Shown: positions 1-9,559, counted from the first letter of the stretch. The stretch: 64,000 nucleotides of DNA from Ephemeroptericola cinctiostellae (GCF_003339525.1 NZ_CP031124.1:1426001-1490000), one strand, 5' to 3'. Translations and numbers: made by a program. Notes: generated from the letters alone by a model not told the origin.

Positions 1-46
1 GAAAGTGCTGACCCACAGCAGTGTGCCTGTGCTGGTCTATCGTTGA
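1..46 (+). CDS. 3' end of a universal stress protein (UspA family), partial
   Basis: Only the last 14 codons are inside the window, in frame 2, ending at the TGA at 44-46. The residues read KVLTHSSVPVLVYR, which is the typical final strand of UspA-family proteins (a conserved V-x-x-x-S-x-x-P-V-L-V-V-R ending). The rest of the gene lies to the left. The family binds ATP or AMP in the cytoplasm and is linked to stress survival. The identification rests on this short tail alone. Confidence 0.55.
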   Translation, partial: KVLTHSSVPVLVYR

Positions 47-158
47 TGACTTGTATTCAGTTCACATGGGCCGTTGATGCTATAATCAGCGGCTCAAAAT
101 GTTGGGTATTTTAGTCGCTTGGTGGGTCTGTTAATTAAGCGAATCTTTTGGAAATCAT

Positions 159-1094
159 ATGTTCGCTTTGAATTATATCAATCGCCATTCGGCTGTCTTT
201 ATGATGTTGGCTTGCTTGTTTGGTTTTGCGTGGCCCGATGCTGCCAATGCTGTGCTTGCGCACTTGCCTCAGGTGTTGTTTACCCTGATGTTTTTTACCT
301 TACTTGGTATTCCGCAGCCAAAACTGCTGCGGATGCTGTCACAGCTGGGGGTGTGGCGCTATGCGCTCTTGCATTCTTTTGGCATGACGCTTGTGTTTGT
401 GGGGGCAGGCTATCTGCTGGGCATTCGGGGTGATTTGTTGTTGGCGTTGGCGGCGATGATGGCGACAGGTGCGTTGTTTGGCACGCCTGCGATTGTGCGT
501 TCAATCGGTTTCAGTCCTTTGTATGCGATGGCCTTGACGATTGCCAGCACGTTGGTGATGCCCGCCATATTGTTCATTAATTTATGGTTGTTCCAAACGG
601 GTGATGTTCATTTGGATTTGGTGTTGTACAGCAAACGCTTGTTGATTTTCATCGCAGGTCCGATGGCGATCTCCGCTGTGGTGCATAAACTGTTCAGTGA
701 GCATGTGTTGCACCATGTGCATCAGCAGTTGTCGAAAATCACCATCATTTTGGTGATGGCCTTCCCATTTGGTTTGGTGGGGGCATATCGGCATTTTTTT
801 GATGTGAATCCTGCACATGGTGTTTTTTTGTTGCTGATGGGTGCGTTGCTGTGTTTTGGTTTGTTTGCCTTGAATTTTTGGATTTATCGAAAAGCACCGA
901 TTGAACATGCAATTTCTGCTGCGGTCGCTTCGGGTGGCCGCAATGTGTTGCTGACCTATACCATTGCAGCGCCTTTCGTTGGCAGTGAATTCATGCTGTT
1001 GGTGGGGGCGATGCAGCTGCCCATTTACATGTTGCCGTTATTGACGCGTTGGTGGATTCGTCGCTTGGAGCGACAGACAGTGGCATTGACGTAA
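159..1094 (+). CDS. SBF/BASS-like multispan transporter
   Basis: A 311-residue, almost wholly hydrophobic protein with about nine or ten membrane segments. Residues roughly 95-135 have the small-residue-rich arrangement with a conserved proline seen in the bile acid:sodium symporter superfamily, and a second Gly-rich stretch around 265-280 (ASGGRNVLL) fits the inverted-repeat architecture of that fold. The start ATG at 159 has GGAA 6 bases upstream. The substrate cannot be read from sequence. AEC-type auxin carriers share the same general fold and are the main alternative. The gene stands alone, between the stress protein gene and the convergent DAHP synthase gene. Confidence 0.5.
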   Translation: MFALNYINRHSAVFMMLACLFGFAWPDAANAVLAHLPQVLFTLMFFTLLGIPQPKLLRMLSQLGVWRYALLHSFGMTLVFVGAGYLLGIRGDLLLALAAMMATGALFGTPAIVRSIGFSPLYAMALTIASTLVMPAILFINLWLFQTGDVHLDLVLYSKRLLIFIAGPMAISAVVHKLFSEHVLHHVHQQLSKITIILVMAFPFGLVGAYRHFFDVNPAHGVFLLLMGALLCFGLFALNFWIYRKAPIEHAISAAVASGGRNVLLTYTIAAPFVGSEFMLLVGAMQLPIYMLPLLTRWWIRRLERQTVALT

Positions 1095-1434
1095 ATGCAT
1101 GTGCATGCGTCAATAGCCCACATGTGAGCGGTGAATGACCTTATAACTGGATGGTTTATTGCACAGTAAATAGAAGCTTGTTGTTTATTTGTGTTGTTTA
1201 TTTGTTGTTGTTCGTTTATTTAAGACAAGAGGTTTTGAGTGGGTGGGTTCACACAAAATCTAGAAAAATGATTCCCAAAAAACCTTGGGCGAGTGCATAT
1301 TTAATCGCAAGTAAAAACGACGTGAAACTTCACGTCGTTTTTACTTTATGGGCGCACATTGATTTGATGGTGCTTGTGCCCCTGTTGTTTAAATTTCAAT
1401 ATTTAAACTGTCAAAAAGCAGAAGGGGGCATGCT
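1095..1434. other. Intergenic region between convergent genes
   Basis: 340 bases without a convincing gene. It separates the transporter (+) from DAHP synthase (-). It contains a GCATGTGCATGC-type imperfect palindrome just after the transporter stop and the perfect 15-bp hairpin at 1311-1344. The open frames here lack a ribosome site and recognisable sequence. Confidence 0.6.
1311..1344. terminator. Perfect 15-bp hairpin, bidirectional terminator
   Basis: Arms GTAAAAACGACGTGA (1311-1325) and TCACGTCGTTTTTAC (1330-1344) are exactly complementary around a 4-nt loop AACT. Each strand ends in a T5 run, so it can terminate transcription from both sides. It lies about 90 bases past the DAHP synthase stop. 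Confidence 0.8.
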
Positions 1435-2514
1435 TTATGCACTTTTCATGCGTTCTTTTAGAGGTTCGCGTAACAAAGCATGGGTGTCGCGCAACATGCT
1501 GTCGGTGGTGAGCCAGTCAACGCAAGCATCGGTGACTGAGCAGCCGTATCGGAGTTGGCTCAAGTCTTCGGGAATGGCTTGGTTGCCCGCTTCAATGAAA
1601 CTTTCGATCATCACGCCGATGATGGAGGTGTTGCCTTCGCGGATTTGATGGGTGACGTCTTTCATGACCAGTGGCTGATAGTCGGCGTTTTTCCATGAAT
1701 TGGCATGTGAACAGTCAATCATGATGTTGCTGGGTAATTTGGCTTTGCTCAAGGCTTTTTCTGCCAAGGACACCGATACTGTATCGTAGTTTGGACGGCC
1801 ACCGCCGCCGCGCAATACGGTGTGACCGTAGCCATTGCCGCGCGTGCGGATGATGGCAGATTCGCCAGAATTGTTAATGCCTAAAAAGCTGTGTGGCGCG
1901 GCGGCGGAAATAATGCCGTTGATCGCAGCATCCAATGTGCCATCGGTGGCATTTTTAAAGCCCACTGGGGTGGATAAACCGGAAGCCATTTCACGGTGGG
2001 TTTGTGATTCGGATGTGCGTGCGCCGATGGCCGTCCAAGCGATCAAGTCACCGTAATATTGTGGCGCGATGGGGTCAAGTGCCTCAGTCGCTGCGGGCAA
2101 GCCCAATTCGTTGACGTCGAGTAAAAACTGACGTGCTTTGGCCATGCCTTCAGCGATGCAGAACGAGTCGTCCATGTGCGGGTCGTTGATGAAACCTTTC
2201 CAACCTGTGGATGTGCGTGGTTTTTCAAAATACACACGCATGACGATCAACAGGGTATCACTCAAAACATCGGCGAGCACTTTTAAACGTTTGGCATAAT
2301 CCAATCCAGCGATGGGGTCGTGAATGGAGCAAGGGCCAACCACCACCATCAAACGGTGGTCTTTACGATCCAAGATGTTTTGCAAAGCCGTTCGGCCTGC
2401 TTCTACTGTGGCTGCGGCCGCGTCCGATAAGGGCACTATGGCTTTGATTTCATCGGGAGAGGGCATGTGTTCAATGCGGATGACATTGAGGTCTTCTGTG
2501 CGTGAGGTGGTCAT
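1435..2514 (-). CDS. aroG: 3-deoxy-7-phosphoheptulonate (DAHP) synthase, class I
   Basis: Condenses phosphoenolpyruvate with erythrose 4-phosphate, the first step of the shikimate pathway. 359 residues from the ATG at 2514, close to the 350 of E. coli AroG. Diagnostic motifs are VVVGPCSIHDP, RVYFEKPRTSTGWKGF, and the late GNTSIIGVMIES-FIEAGNQ stretch that carries metal and substrate ligands. The frame is open upstream to 2655, but those residues do not resemble the family, so the internal ATG is preferred. Which feedback type (Phe, Tyr or Trp) cannot be told from sequence, so the symbol is by family only. Chorismate from this pathway also feeds the DHB siderophore locus at 36-50 kb. Confidence 0.93.
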   Translation of the reverse strand: MTTSRTEDLNVIRIEHMPSPDEIKAIVPLSDAAAATVEAGRTALQNILDRKDHRLMVVVGPCSIHDPIAGLDYAKRLKVLADVLSDTLLIVMRVYFEKPRTSTGWKGFINDPHMDDSFCIAEGMAKARQFLLDVNELGLPAATEALDPIAPQYYGDLIAWTAIGARTSESQTHREMASGLSTPVGFKNATDGTLDAAINGIISAAAPHSFLGINNSGESAIIRTRGNGYGHTVLRGGGGRPNYDTVSVSLAEKALSKAKLPSNIMIDCSHANSWKNADYQPLVMKDVTHQIREGNTSIIGVMIESFIEAGNQAIPEDLSQLRYGCSVTDACVDWLTTDSMLRDTHALLREPLKERMKSA

Positions 2515-2783
2515 AACAATTCCAAGGGGACAGGCTTGATGGGTAAAAGAGAGATTGTAATGGAAATTCTTGGGGTGAGGCGGTAAACGCAGGTGTATTG
2601 AGGCTGTATTTTTAGAATGGAGGCGACCCATCGGTTTCATGAATGGTGTGTTCATGAAACGTTGCTTGCTTTTGGTTCAATTCACTGAATTTTTGTCAAT
2701 ACAGGTGAGATTTTGGCGTGCAATGGGATGTAAAATAGCATATTTGCATGAAAAATAAGATGTGTTTTTTAATTTGGGATGCT

Positions 2784-4040
2784 ATGCAAACAGATTTAAC
2801 GTTCAGTGCTCAACCGACCATCACCATCATTGGTGCGGGTCCTGCGGGTTTGATGGCAGCCGAGGTGTTGTCCAGCCAAGGGCATGCGGTCACGGTGTAT
2901 GACGCGATGCCATCGGTGGGGCGTAAGTTTTTATTGGCGGGGATTGGCGGCATGAACATCACCCATTCTGAGTCCTTATCTGGTTTTTTGAGCCGATTCC
3001 AGCCATGTAGTGAGGTGCTGTTGGACAGCTTGCGTGCATTTGACAATCAGGCTGTGGTGTCATGGGTTGAGGGTTTGGGTTTGAAAACCTTTGTGGGCAG
3101 TTCTGGGCGTGTGTTTCCGACCGATATGAAGGCCGCGCCTTTGTTGCGTGTGTGGTTGGCGCGATTGCGCGATGCAGGGGTGCGTTTTGAAATGCGTCAC
3201 CGTTGGCTCGGATGGAACGATGAGGGGCATTGTGTGTTTGAACAGGCCAATGGACGGGTCGAGGTTCAATCGGCGGCGACGGTCTTGGCTTTGGGGGGGG
3301 CGAGTTGGCCAAAGCTGGGTTCAGATGCGCAATGGTGTCCGTGGTTGACTGAAAAAGGCGTTTCGATGACACCATTACAGGCTTCAAATTGCGGTTTTGA
3401 TGTGGCGGCTTGGAGTCAGCATTTGATTGATAAATGGGCAGGTCGCCCGATCAAACCCGTGACGCTGCGCATCCATGATGCACACACCGATGCGATGTTA
3501 TTTGAGCGCCAAGGTGAAATGATTTTGACCGCAACAGGCATGGAAGGCGGATTGATGTACGCCGCCAACCGTTGTTTGCGCGACATGTTGAACCGCGAAG
3601 GTGTGGCGACAATGAAACTCGATTTGTTGCCGCAACACAGTTTTGGTCAGGTTTTACGCGAAGTCACTCACCCGCGTGGCTCACGTTCGATGAGCAGCCA
3701 TTTGTCCAGCCGGTTGGGGTTGACGGGCGTGAAAACGGCGTTGTTATTTGAAATACTCAGCCGTGACGATTGGGCCGATTTACATGTTTTGGCGCGGATG
3801 ATTAAAGCTTTACCCATTCAACTGACCGCCACGAGGCCTGTGGCTGAAGCCATCAGCAGTGCGGGTGGTGTGAGTTTCTCCAGCATGAATGCCCATTTGA
3901 TGCTGAATCAATTGCCGGGTGTTTTTTGTGCAGGGGAAATGCTGGACTGGGATGCACCGACGGGGGGGTACTTGTTGACGGCCTGTTTGGCCACGGGCCG
4001 AGCGGCTGGTGAGGGCGTGGCGGCATGGTTGGCTGGATGA
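2784..4040 (+). CDS. HI0933/BaiN-family flavoprotein (NAD(P)/FAD-dependent oxidoreductase)
   Basis: 418 residues. The N terminus has a dinucleotide-binding motif, IIGAGPAGLMAAEVL, followed by the family hallmark GRKFLLAGIGGMNITHSE. The C terminus has CAGEMLDWDAPTGGYLLTAC, the second FAD contact of this family. The frame is open from an ATG at 2748, but the ATG at 2784 has GGGA in the right place and gives the normal length, so I start there. Members are soluble FAD proteins of uncertain substrate. A TIGR03862-type subgroup in proteobacteria matches this length. There is no operon partner: the next gene starts 178 bases downstream. Confidence 0.85.
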   Translation: MQTDLTFSAQPTITIIGAGPAGLMAAEVLSSQGHAVTVYDAMPSVGRKFLLAGIGGMNITHSESLSGFLSRFQPCSEVLLDSLRAFDNQAVVSWVEGLGLKTFVGSSGRVFPTDMKAAPLLRVWLARLRDAGVRFEMRHRWLGWNDEGHCVFEQANGRVEVQSAATVLALGGASWPKLGSDAQWCPWLTEKGVSMTPLQASNCGFDVAAWSQHLIDKWAGRPIKPVTLRIHDAHTDAMLFERQGEMILTATGMEGGLMYAANRCLRDMLNREGVATMKLDLLPQHSFGQVLREVTHPRGSRSMSSHLSSRLGLTGVKTALLFEILSRDDWADLHVLARMIKALPIQLTATRPVAEAISSAGGVSFSSMNAHLMLNQLPGVFCAGEMLDWDAPTGGYLLTACLATGRAAGEGVAAWLAG

Positions 4041-4051
4041 GTTGAGACAGA

Positions 4052-4240
4052 CTATGGGGAGGAGTCAAATACAATCTGAATCATCGCATCAAATGGCTGA
4101 AATTCGCTACAATTGTCGTCCAGTCTTTTTATGAGCGTGTCCACATGATTTGTTTTCAACGCATTGCACACATCATACAAATCATAAGCACGCTCCACAT
4201 CACGAATACGGTTCAATATGTCACAAGTCTCCTGCATCAT
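4052..4240 (-). CDS. Possible small antisense gene, 62 aa, unrecognised
   Basis: An open frame on the minus strand fills the gap between the flavoprotein and the glycosyltransferase and overlaps the first 23 bases of the latter. Its residue mix (acidic, with R, L and D evenly spread) looks more protein-like than most shadow frames. I see no clear ribosome site and recognise no family. It may be chance. Listed because nothing else explains this stretch. Confidence 0.2.
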   Translation of the reverse strand: MMQETCDILNRIRDVERAYDLYDVCNALKTNHVDTLIKRLDDNCSEFQPFDAMIQIVFDSSP

Positions 4241-5006
4241 TCCTTTCTATAACGGTGGCGGCACCATTGCCCGCGCGATTGATTCGGTCATCAACAGCCC
4301 CGCATGCCACGAAGTCATGCTGATGGTCGATGCTTCACCAGAGCCTTTGGCGCCACATTTGACCGATGCACACCGTGCCGCCATTGCACAAGGGAAATTG
4401 CGTGTGATCGAGCTGGCGACCAACTTGGGACAGGCGGCCATGCGCAATGTCGCGGCTTCGCTTTCCAGTGCACCGTACATTGCATTTATGGATCAAGATG
4501 ACATGTATCTATCGGGCTTTTGTGAGGAAATGTCAGCTGTTTTAAATCAGCACACCCACCTCGCAGCGATTGAGTGCGGCGCAGAAATTGTTAAAGATGG
4601 CATCAATTTGCTGGACATCACAGACCCACGCTACATTGCGATCATGTCATCGGTACCGTGGAATGTATTGATTCGTCGGGTTGCATTTTGGGGAATCGGG
4701 GGCTTTCCCGTTGAGGCCGCGTTTCGCACCAAGCTTGCGGGTGAAGACATTGCGTTCAAAACCCCACTGCGGCATTTTTTAGCCACGGCTGCCGATTACA
4801 GCCGTCGACTGGTGCGACATCACCTGCGTGATGGGTCTGCAACCGATAATTATTTGAACCGCACGCAACTTGTTGACGGTCAGGTCATTTACACCACCCA
4901 TTATGAAAATGAGGAAAATGGCGATTGGCAAGCCGCATTGGATGCGCACTACAGCAAAGTTAGACGGGATTTTGAAGCGTTTCGTTTGGTGAAAATGGCG
5001 GATTAA
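4218..5006 (+). CDS. Family 2 glycosyltransferase
   Basis: 262 residues. It starts with the GT-A nucleotide-sugar fold: VSCIIPFYNGGGTIARAIDSV at residues 4-24, then LGQAAMRNVAA and the DXD-like metal motif MDQDD near residue 92. A second acidic motif, GEDIAF near residue 176, fits the ED(W/F) position of the acceptor site. There are no membrane helices, so it is cytoplasmic and probably acts on surface polysaccharide or lipid-linked sugar; the acceptor is unknown. There is no other glycan gene around it. The start ATG has no obvious Shine-Dalgarno sequence. Confidence 0.85.
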   Translation: MSQVSCIIPFYNGGGTIARAIDSVINSPACHEVMLMVDASPEPLAPHLTDAHRAAIAQGKLRVIELATNLGQAAMRNVAASLSSAPYIAFMDQDDMYLSGFCEEMSAVLNQHTHLAAIECGAEIVKDGINLLDITDPRYIAIMSSVPWNVLIRRVAFWGIGGFPVEAAFRTKLAGEDIAFKTPLRHFLATAADYSRRLVRHHLRDGSATDNYLNRTQLVDGQVIYTTHYENEENGDWQAALDAHYSKVRRDFEAFRLVKMAD

Positions 5007-5101
5007 TCATGCTTTGATCACATTGATCATTTAGAAGTGCCAATTGCTTTCGGTGTTTTCAATCGAATTTAAAGGAAGCGATGCACTCATTCAATCCATG
5101 C

Positions 5102-5130
5102 TTGGCGGAAACAAGCGCATGGTTTACAAT
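5102..5130 (+). promoter_or_regulatory. Probable sigma-70 promoter of hom
   Basis: A -35 element TTGGCG (5102-5107) and a -10 element TACAAT (5125-5130) are separated by 17 bases, the optimal spacing. It lies about 70 bases before the hom start, so the transcript would have a leader of about 65 nt containing the hairpin at 5157-5182. Confidence 0.5.
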
Positions 5131-5156
5131 AGCGCATCAGTTCAACATCATCACCC

Positions 5157-5182
5157 CATGCACAGACCGCCGTTTGTGCATG
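5157..5182 (+). promoter_or_regulatory. Leader hairpin of hom
   Basis: Perfect 8-bp arms CATGCACA (5157-5164) and TGTGCATG (5175-5182) around a 10-nt loop, ending 20 bases before the hom ATG. It could be an operator palindrome or an RNA structure affecting translation. No threonine- or isoleucine-rich leader peptide is visible, so classical attenuation is not supported. Confidence 0.35.
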
Positions 5183-5202
5183 TTTATTTTTAGAGAAACC
5201 CT

Positions 5203-6513
5203 ATGAAATCCATCAAAATCGGTATCGCAGGCACTGGCGTCGTCGCCAGCGGCGTGGTCAATGTCCTCAAACGCAACCAAGAAGAAATCACCCGCCGTGC
5301 AGGTCGAGGCATTGAAGTGGCCGTGGTCTCATCACGCACACGCTCAAAAGCTGAAGCTTTGGTGGGTACTGGTGTTGAAATTGTCGACGACATCATGGCC
5401 GTTGCCCGTCACCCCGATGTGGACATCGTGGTTGAAACCATGGGTGGTTACGAACCCGCTCGCACTTTTGTGCTCGAAGCCATCGCCAACGGCAAACACG
5501 TGGTCACTGCCAATAAAGCGTTGTTGGCTGAACACGGTAACGAAATTTTCAAAGCCGCACAAGATAAAGGCGTAACCGTCGCATTTGAAGCCGCCGTTGC
5601 AGGCGGCATCCCCGTCATCAAATCCTTGCGCGAAGGCCTCTCCGCCAACCGCATCGAATGGATCGCAGGCATCATCAACGGCACAACCAACTTCATCCTC
5701 ACGCAAATGCGTGAAAAAGGCTGGACTTTTGACGCCGCGCTTAAGGTTGCCCAAGAGCTCGGCTACGCCGAAGCCGATCCCACATTTGACGTTGAAGGCG
5801 TCGATGCTGCGCACAAAATCACCCTCATGAGCGCGCTCGCATTTGGTGTGCCGATTAATTTCAAAGCCGCATCCATTGAGGGTATCAGCAAACTCGCCGC
5901 CACCGACATCGCCTATGCTGAAAAATTTGGCTACCGCATCAAATTACTCGGCATCACCAAACGCACACCTGACGGCATTGAACTGCGCGTCCATCCCACT
6001 TTGATTCCAGAATCACGCCTCATCGCCAACGTCAACGGCGTCATGAATGCCGTCCTTGTTAAAGGGGATGCCGTGGGTGCAACGCTCTACTACGGCGCAG
6101 GTGCAGGCGCAGAACCGACAGGCTCATCGGTTATCGCGGACCTCATCGACGTCACCCGTACCATCACCGCCGACCCTGAACACCGCGTGCCACACCTCGC
6201 ATTCCAACCCGATGCTCTGGAAAACATCCCGATGTTGCCACTCTCTGCGGTCAAAACGCGCTACTACCTGCGCCTCACCGTACAAGACCGCACAGGCGTA
6301 CTCGCCAACATCACCCGCATCCTCGCTGACCACGATATTTCGGTTGACGCCATGCTGCAAACCGAAGTCGATGACACCACCAAACAAACCCACATCGTCA
6401 TCATGACGCACATCTCGCTTGAGTCAAGCGTCGATGCTGCTGTACAGCAGATCAAAGCATTGGATACGGTGACGGGTGATGTGGTCAAGTTACGGGTTGA
6501 AGAGTTGGGTTAA
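5203..6513 (+). CDS. hom: Homoserine dehydrogenase
   Basis: Reduces aspartate semialdehyde to homoserine with NAD(P)H, the branch to threonine and methionine. 436 residues, the standard length of the monofunctional enzyme. The N terminus has the Rossmann motif GIAGTGVVASGVV (6-18). The substrate domain contains GIINGTTNFILTQM (about 158-171) and the AEADPTFDVEG motif. A C-terminal ACT domain (about 353-430, YYLRLTVQDRTGVLANI) is the usual threonine feedback site. A strong terminator follows at 6535-6560, so hom is a single-gene unit here. Threonine synthase, its usual neighbour, is 13 kb away beyond the defence block. The coding sequence is rich in C-ending codons, unlike the T- and G-rich style of many neighbours. 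Confidence 0.97.
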   Translation: MKSIKIGIAGTGVVASGVVNVLKRNQEEITRRAGRGIEVAVVSSRTRSKAEALVGTGVEIVDDIMAVARHPDVDIVVETMGGYEPARTFVLEAIANGKHVVTANKALLAEHGNEIFKAAQDKGVTVAFEAAVAGGIPVIKSLREGLSANRIEWIAGIINGTTNFILTQMREKGWTFDAALKVAQELGYAEADPTFDVEGVDAAHKITLMSALAFGVPINFKAASIEGISKLAATDIAYAEKFGYRIKLLGITKRTPDGIELRVHPTLIPESRLIANVNGVMNAVLVKGDAVGATLYYGAGAGAEPTGSSVIADLIDVTRTITADPEHRVPHLAFQPDALENIPMLPLSAVKTRYYLRLTVQDRTGVLANITRILADHDISVDAMLQTEVDDTTKQTHIVIMTHISLESSVDAAVQQIKALDTVTGDVVKLRVEELG

Positions 6514-6534
6514 ACTGCAGAAATTAAATAAAGT

Positions 6535-6560
6535 AAAAGCGGGAGTTATCCCGCTTTTTT
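6535..6560 (+). terminator. Rho-independent terminator after hom
   Basis: Arms AAAAGCGGGA (6535-6544) and TCCCGCTTTT (6549-6558) around loop GTTA, followed by more T. It lies 22 bases after the hom stop and insulates hom from the defence operon. Confidence 0.9.
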
Positions 6561-6624
6561 ACAAAAAACTCTGTACTTGAATTTAAAGTATATTCATATA
6601 GACTCTTGATACGGGAAACTCATT

Positions 6625-9525
6625 TTGAGCACAAACCACATTTCAGCTTATCAAAGTCAATACTTGGCTTGGCTTTTGAGTCGCAATGCCGCGAGTAACA
6701 GCATTGACTCATTGGCGAGTACGTTGGTTGACTCCAAGGTTGATTTGAATCCGCATCAACTTGAAGCGGCATTGTTCGCGTGTCAAAATCCACTCAGCCG
6801 TGGCGTGATTTTGGCGGATGAAGTCGGTTTGGGTAAAACGATTGAAGCGGGTTTGGTCATCTCACAAAAATGGGCAGAACGCAAACGCAAGCAACTCATC
6901 ATCGTCCCCGCCAATCTACGCAAACAATGGCATCAAGAGTTACAAGAAAAGTTTGGTTTACAAGGCACGATTTTAGAAAGTAAAAATTACAATGCCTTGG
7001 CAAAAAATCACAAAAAACCATTCGAAACATTGTTTGAGAATACCCAAGGGCCGATTATTTGCTCTTACCCATTCGCAAAATCCAAAGCCAAGGAAATTAA
7101 AGAAATTTTTTGGGATGCTGTGATACTGGATGAAGCGCATCGTCTGCGCAATGTTTACAAATCATCCAATGTGATTGGCAATACGCTTAAAGATGCGTTA
7201 GCTCATGTAGACTCAAAAATCTTATTGACCGCCACACCATTGCAAAACTCCTTACTCGAACTCTATGGTTTGGTGAGTTTAATCGATGACCGTGTGTTTG
7301 GTGATTTAGACAGCTTTAGAGCGCAATTCGCATTGACCAATCGCGAAAGTACCTTTGCCCAATTGCGTCACCGCTTGTTGCCTTTATGCAAGCGTACTTT
7401 GCGACGCGACGTACAACAATATGTGCCCTATACCAATCGCATTGCCATTGTCGAAGAGTTTTTCCCTACCGAACAAGAGCGCGAATTTTCCAGCATGGTT
7501 GCTGATTATCTCCGTCGTCCTGATCTTAAAGCCATGCCCAACGGTCAGCGACAGCTTATTTCACTGGTGTTATGGAAGCTCCTGGCTTCCTCACCGCAGG
7601 CGATCGCCGGCGCATTAGAGACCATGCGTCAACGCCTACAAAACAAAGTAGATGATGCCCTCCAGCCCGTCAACTTAATCGATTCTTTAGATGAGGATTT
7701 TGAAGCCTTAGACGAAATGGCAGATGAATGGTCGGACAGTGGCCCACTCGATCCAGAGCAACAACAAGAACGCGACGCTTATCTGGACGAAATCGCCGAA
7801 CTCAAGAAATTTGCTGAGCTTGCAGCGAGCATTCGAGATAACGCCAAAGGTCAAGCGTTGATTAAAGGATTAGACAAAGCCTTCGTTGAACTCAAACGAC
7901 TCGGTGCTGCGAAAAAAGCCATTATTTTTACCGAGTCAAAGAAAACTCAAACTTACTTACAAGAATTGCTCAGTCAAACACCTTATGGTGAAGGTCTGGT
8001 GCTTTTTAATGGTACCAATTCAGATGCCAGCGCACAAAAAATCTACAAAGATTGGCTCAATAAGCATCAAGGCAGTGACCTCATCACAGGCTCAAAAACC
8101 GCCGACACACGCGCCGCACTGGTCGAGTACTTTCGTGAACACGATAATCCGCAAGGGCAAATCATGATTGCCACCGAAGCGGGTGCAGAAGGCATTAACT
8201 TACAATTTTGCTCATTGGTGATTAACTACGATTTACCGTGGAATCCACAGCGCATCGAGCAGCGCATCGGTCGCTGTCACCGCTATGGTCAAAAGCACGA
8301 CGTGGTTGTGGTCAACTTCATTGATAAAAGCAACGAAGCCGATCAGCGCGTCTATGATTTGCTCAACATCAAGTTCAAACTGTTTGATGGTGTATTTGGC
8401 GCCAGTGACGAAGTGCTCGGCGCGATTGGGTCTGGCGTGGATTTTGAGCGGCGCATTGCAGATATTTATCAAAACTGTCGTGACCCACAAGAGATTAAAA
8501 CCAGTTTTGAACAACTTCAACTCGACCTCTCGCAAGAAATCAACGAAAAAATGATGCAAACGCGGCAAATGCTGTTCGAGCATTTCGATGAAGAAGTACA
8601 TCAAAAAATCCGCATACAAGCACAAAACGGCACGCGCACCCAAAACCGCTATGAGCAAATGTTGCTTGAGATCACCCATGCAGAATTAAAGACCGACCAA
8701 TGTGCTGTGTTTGATGACCATGGTTTTGAGCTCAAACAATTACCCGACGCGACATTAGAGTCTATTTGCCCACTCGGTCGCTACGAGCTACCAAGGTTAT
8801 CGAACGATGCGCACAGCTATCGCATCGCCCACCCACTCGCGCAATGGGTCATCGCCCAAGCGAAAAGCCGCAGCCTAAACGAAACATCTACGCGCTTGAT
8901 ATTTGACTATCAAGCCTACCCAAGCAAAATCAGCACCTTAGAGCCGTATCAAGGACAAAGCGGCACACTCATCGTCAAAGTACTCACCGTGCAAGCATTG
9001 GAGCGCATGGAGCAGCACCTCATCGTCTCAGCCGTGACCGATGATGGACAAGTTCTACAAGACGACGACCCAGAGCGTTTGCTGCGCATACCTGCGCAAG
9101 AGCAGGCAATCCAGTCTTTGTCACACAATGAATTATTAGACGCCGATGTGAACCAGCGCAGTCAAAACTGCCAACGCGACATCAATCAGCGCAACTTAGG
9201 CTACTTCACCCAAGAAATCGACAAACTCGATGCATGGGCGGACGATCGCAAACTTGGGTTAGAACAACAAATCAAAGACATCGACCGCGACATCAAAGAA
9301 ACACGCAAAACCGCAGCCACTGCGCCGACATTAGATGAAAAACTGCATTGGCAAAAGCAACAGCGTGAACTTGAAATAAGAAGAAATAAACTGCGTCGCG
9401 AGCTTTTTGATAGACAGGATGAGGTGGAACAAGAGCGTAATAAGTTGATAAGTGGATTAGAAGATAAATTAGTTCAGAATGTGGATGAGCAAGTGTTGTT
9501 TTGTATAGAATGGTTATTGTTATGA
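6625..9525 (+). CDS. SNF2/RapA-type DEAH helicase of a defence operon
   Basis: 966 residues, a cytoplasmic superfamily 2 ATPase. Walker A is in LADEVGLGKTIEAG (K71), motif II is DEAH near residue 170, motif III is LLTATPLQNS near 202-211. The C-terminal RecA lobe has motif V (IATEAGAEGINL) and VI (QRIGRCHRYGQ near 546). The last about 120 residues (EIDKLDAWADDRK onward) are strongly charged and look like a long coiled coil. No nuclease motif is visible. The start is TTG at 6625; no ATG lies close enough to keep the N-terminal helices. DISARM DrmD and RapA-like enzymes share this architecture, but no DrmA, DrmB or DrmC genes are present. The next gene begins 34 bases downstream, so the two are co-transcribed. 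It probably remodels or translocates along DNA for the methylase/nuclease pair downstream. Confidence 0.88.
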   Translation: MSTNHISAYQSQYLAWLLSRNAASNSIDSLASTLVDSKVDLNPHQLEAALFACQNPLSRGVILADEVGLGKTIEAGLVISQKWAERKRKQLIIVPANLRKQWHQELQEKFGLQGTILESKNYNALAKNHKKPFETLFENTQGPIICSYPFAKSKAKEIKEIFWDAVILDEAHRLRNVYKSSNVIGNTLKDALAHVDSKILLTATPLQNSLLELYGLVSLIDDRVFGDLDSFRAQFALTNRESTFAQLRHRLLPLCKRTLRRDVQQYVPYTNRIAIVEEFFPTEQEREFSSMVADYLRRPDLKAMPNGQRQLISLVLWKLLASSPQAIAGALETMRQRLQNKVDDALQPVNLIDSLDEDFEALDEMADEWSDSGPLDPEQQQERDAYLDEIAELKKFAELAASIRDNAKGQALIKGLDKAFVELKRLGAAKKAIIFTESKKTQTYLQELLSQTPYGEGLVLFNGTNSDASAQKIYKDWLNKHQGSDLITGSKTADTRAALVEYFREHDNPQGQIMIATEAGAEGINLQFCSLVINYDLPWNPQRIEQRIGRCHRYGQKHDVVVVNFIDKSNEADQRVYDLLNIKFKLFDGVFGASDEVLGAIGSGVDFERRIADIYQNCRDPQEIKTSFEQLQLDLSQEINEKMMQTRQMLFEHFDEEVHQKIRIQAQNGTRTQNRYEQMLLEITHAELKTDQCAVFDDHGFELKQLPDATLESICPLGRYELPRLSNDAHSYRIAHPLAQWVIAQAKSRSLNETSTRLIFDYQAYPSKISTLEPYQGQSGTLIVKVLTVQALERMEQHLIVSAVTDDGQVLQDDDPERLLRIPAQEQAIQSLSHNELLDADVNQRSQNCQRDINQRNLGYFTQEIDKLDAWADDRKLGLEQQIKDIDRDIKETRKTAATAPTLDEKLHWQKQQRELEIRRNKLRRELFDRQDEVEQERNKLISGLEDKLVQNVDEQVLFCIEWLLL

Positions 9526-9559
9526 AAGAGTTTCTTTCAAAAATAAAAGGGAGGTTATT

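Noticed and set aside
1151..1648. Plus-strand frame of 165 codons overlapping the end of DAHP synthase
   Set aside because: It crosses the terminator and runs antisense to a certain gene without a ribosome site.
5344..5814. Long minus-strand frame inside hom
   Set aside because: It is an antisense shadow produced by the C-ending codon bias of hom; the protein has no family features.
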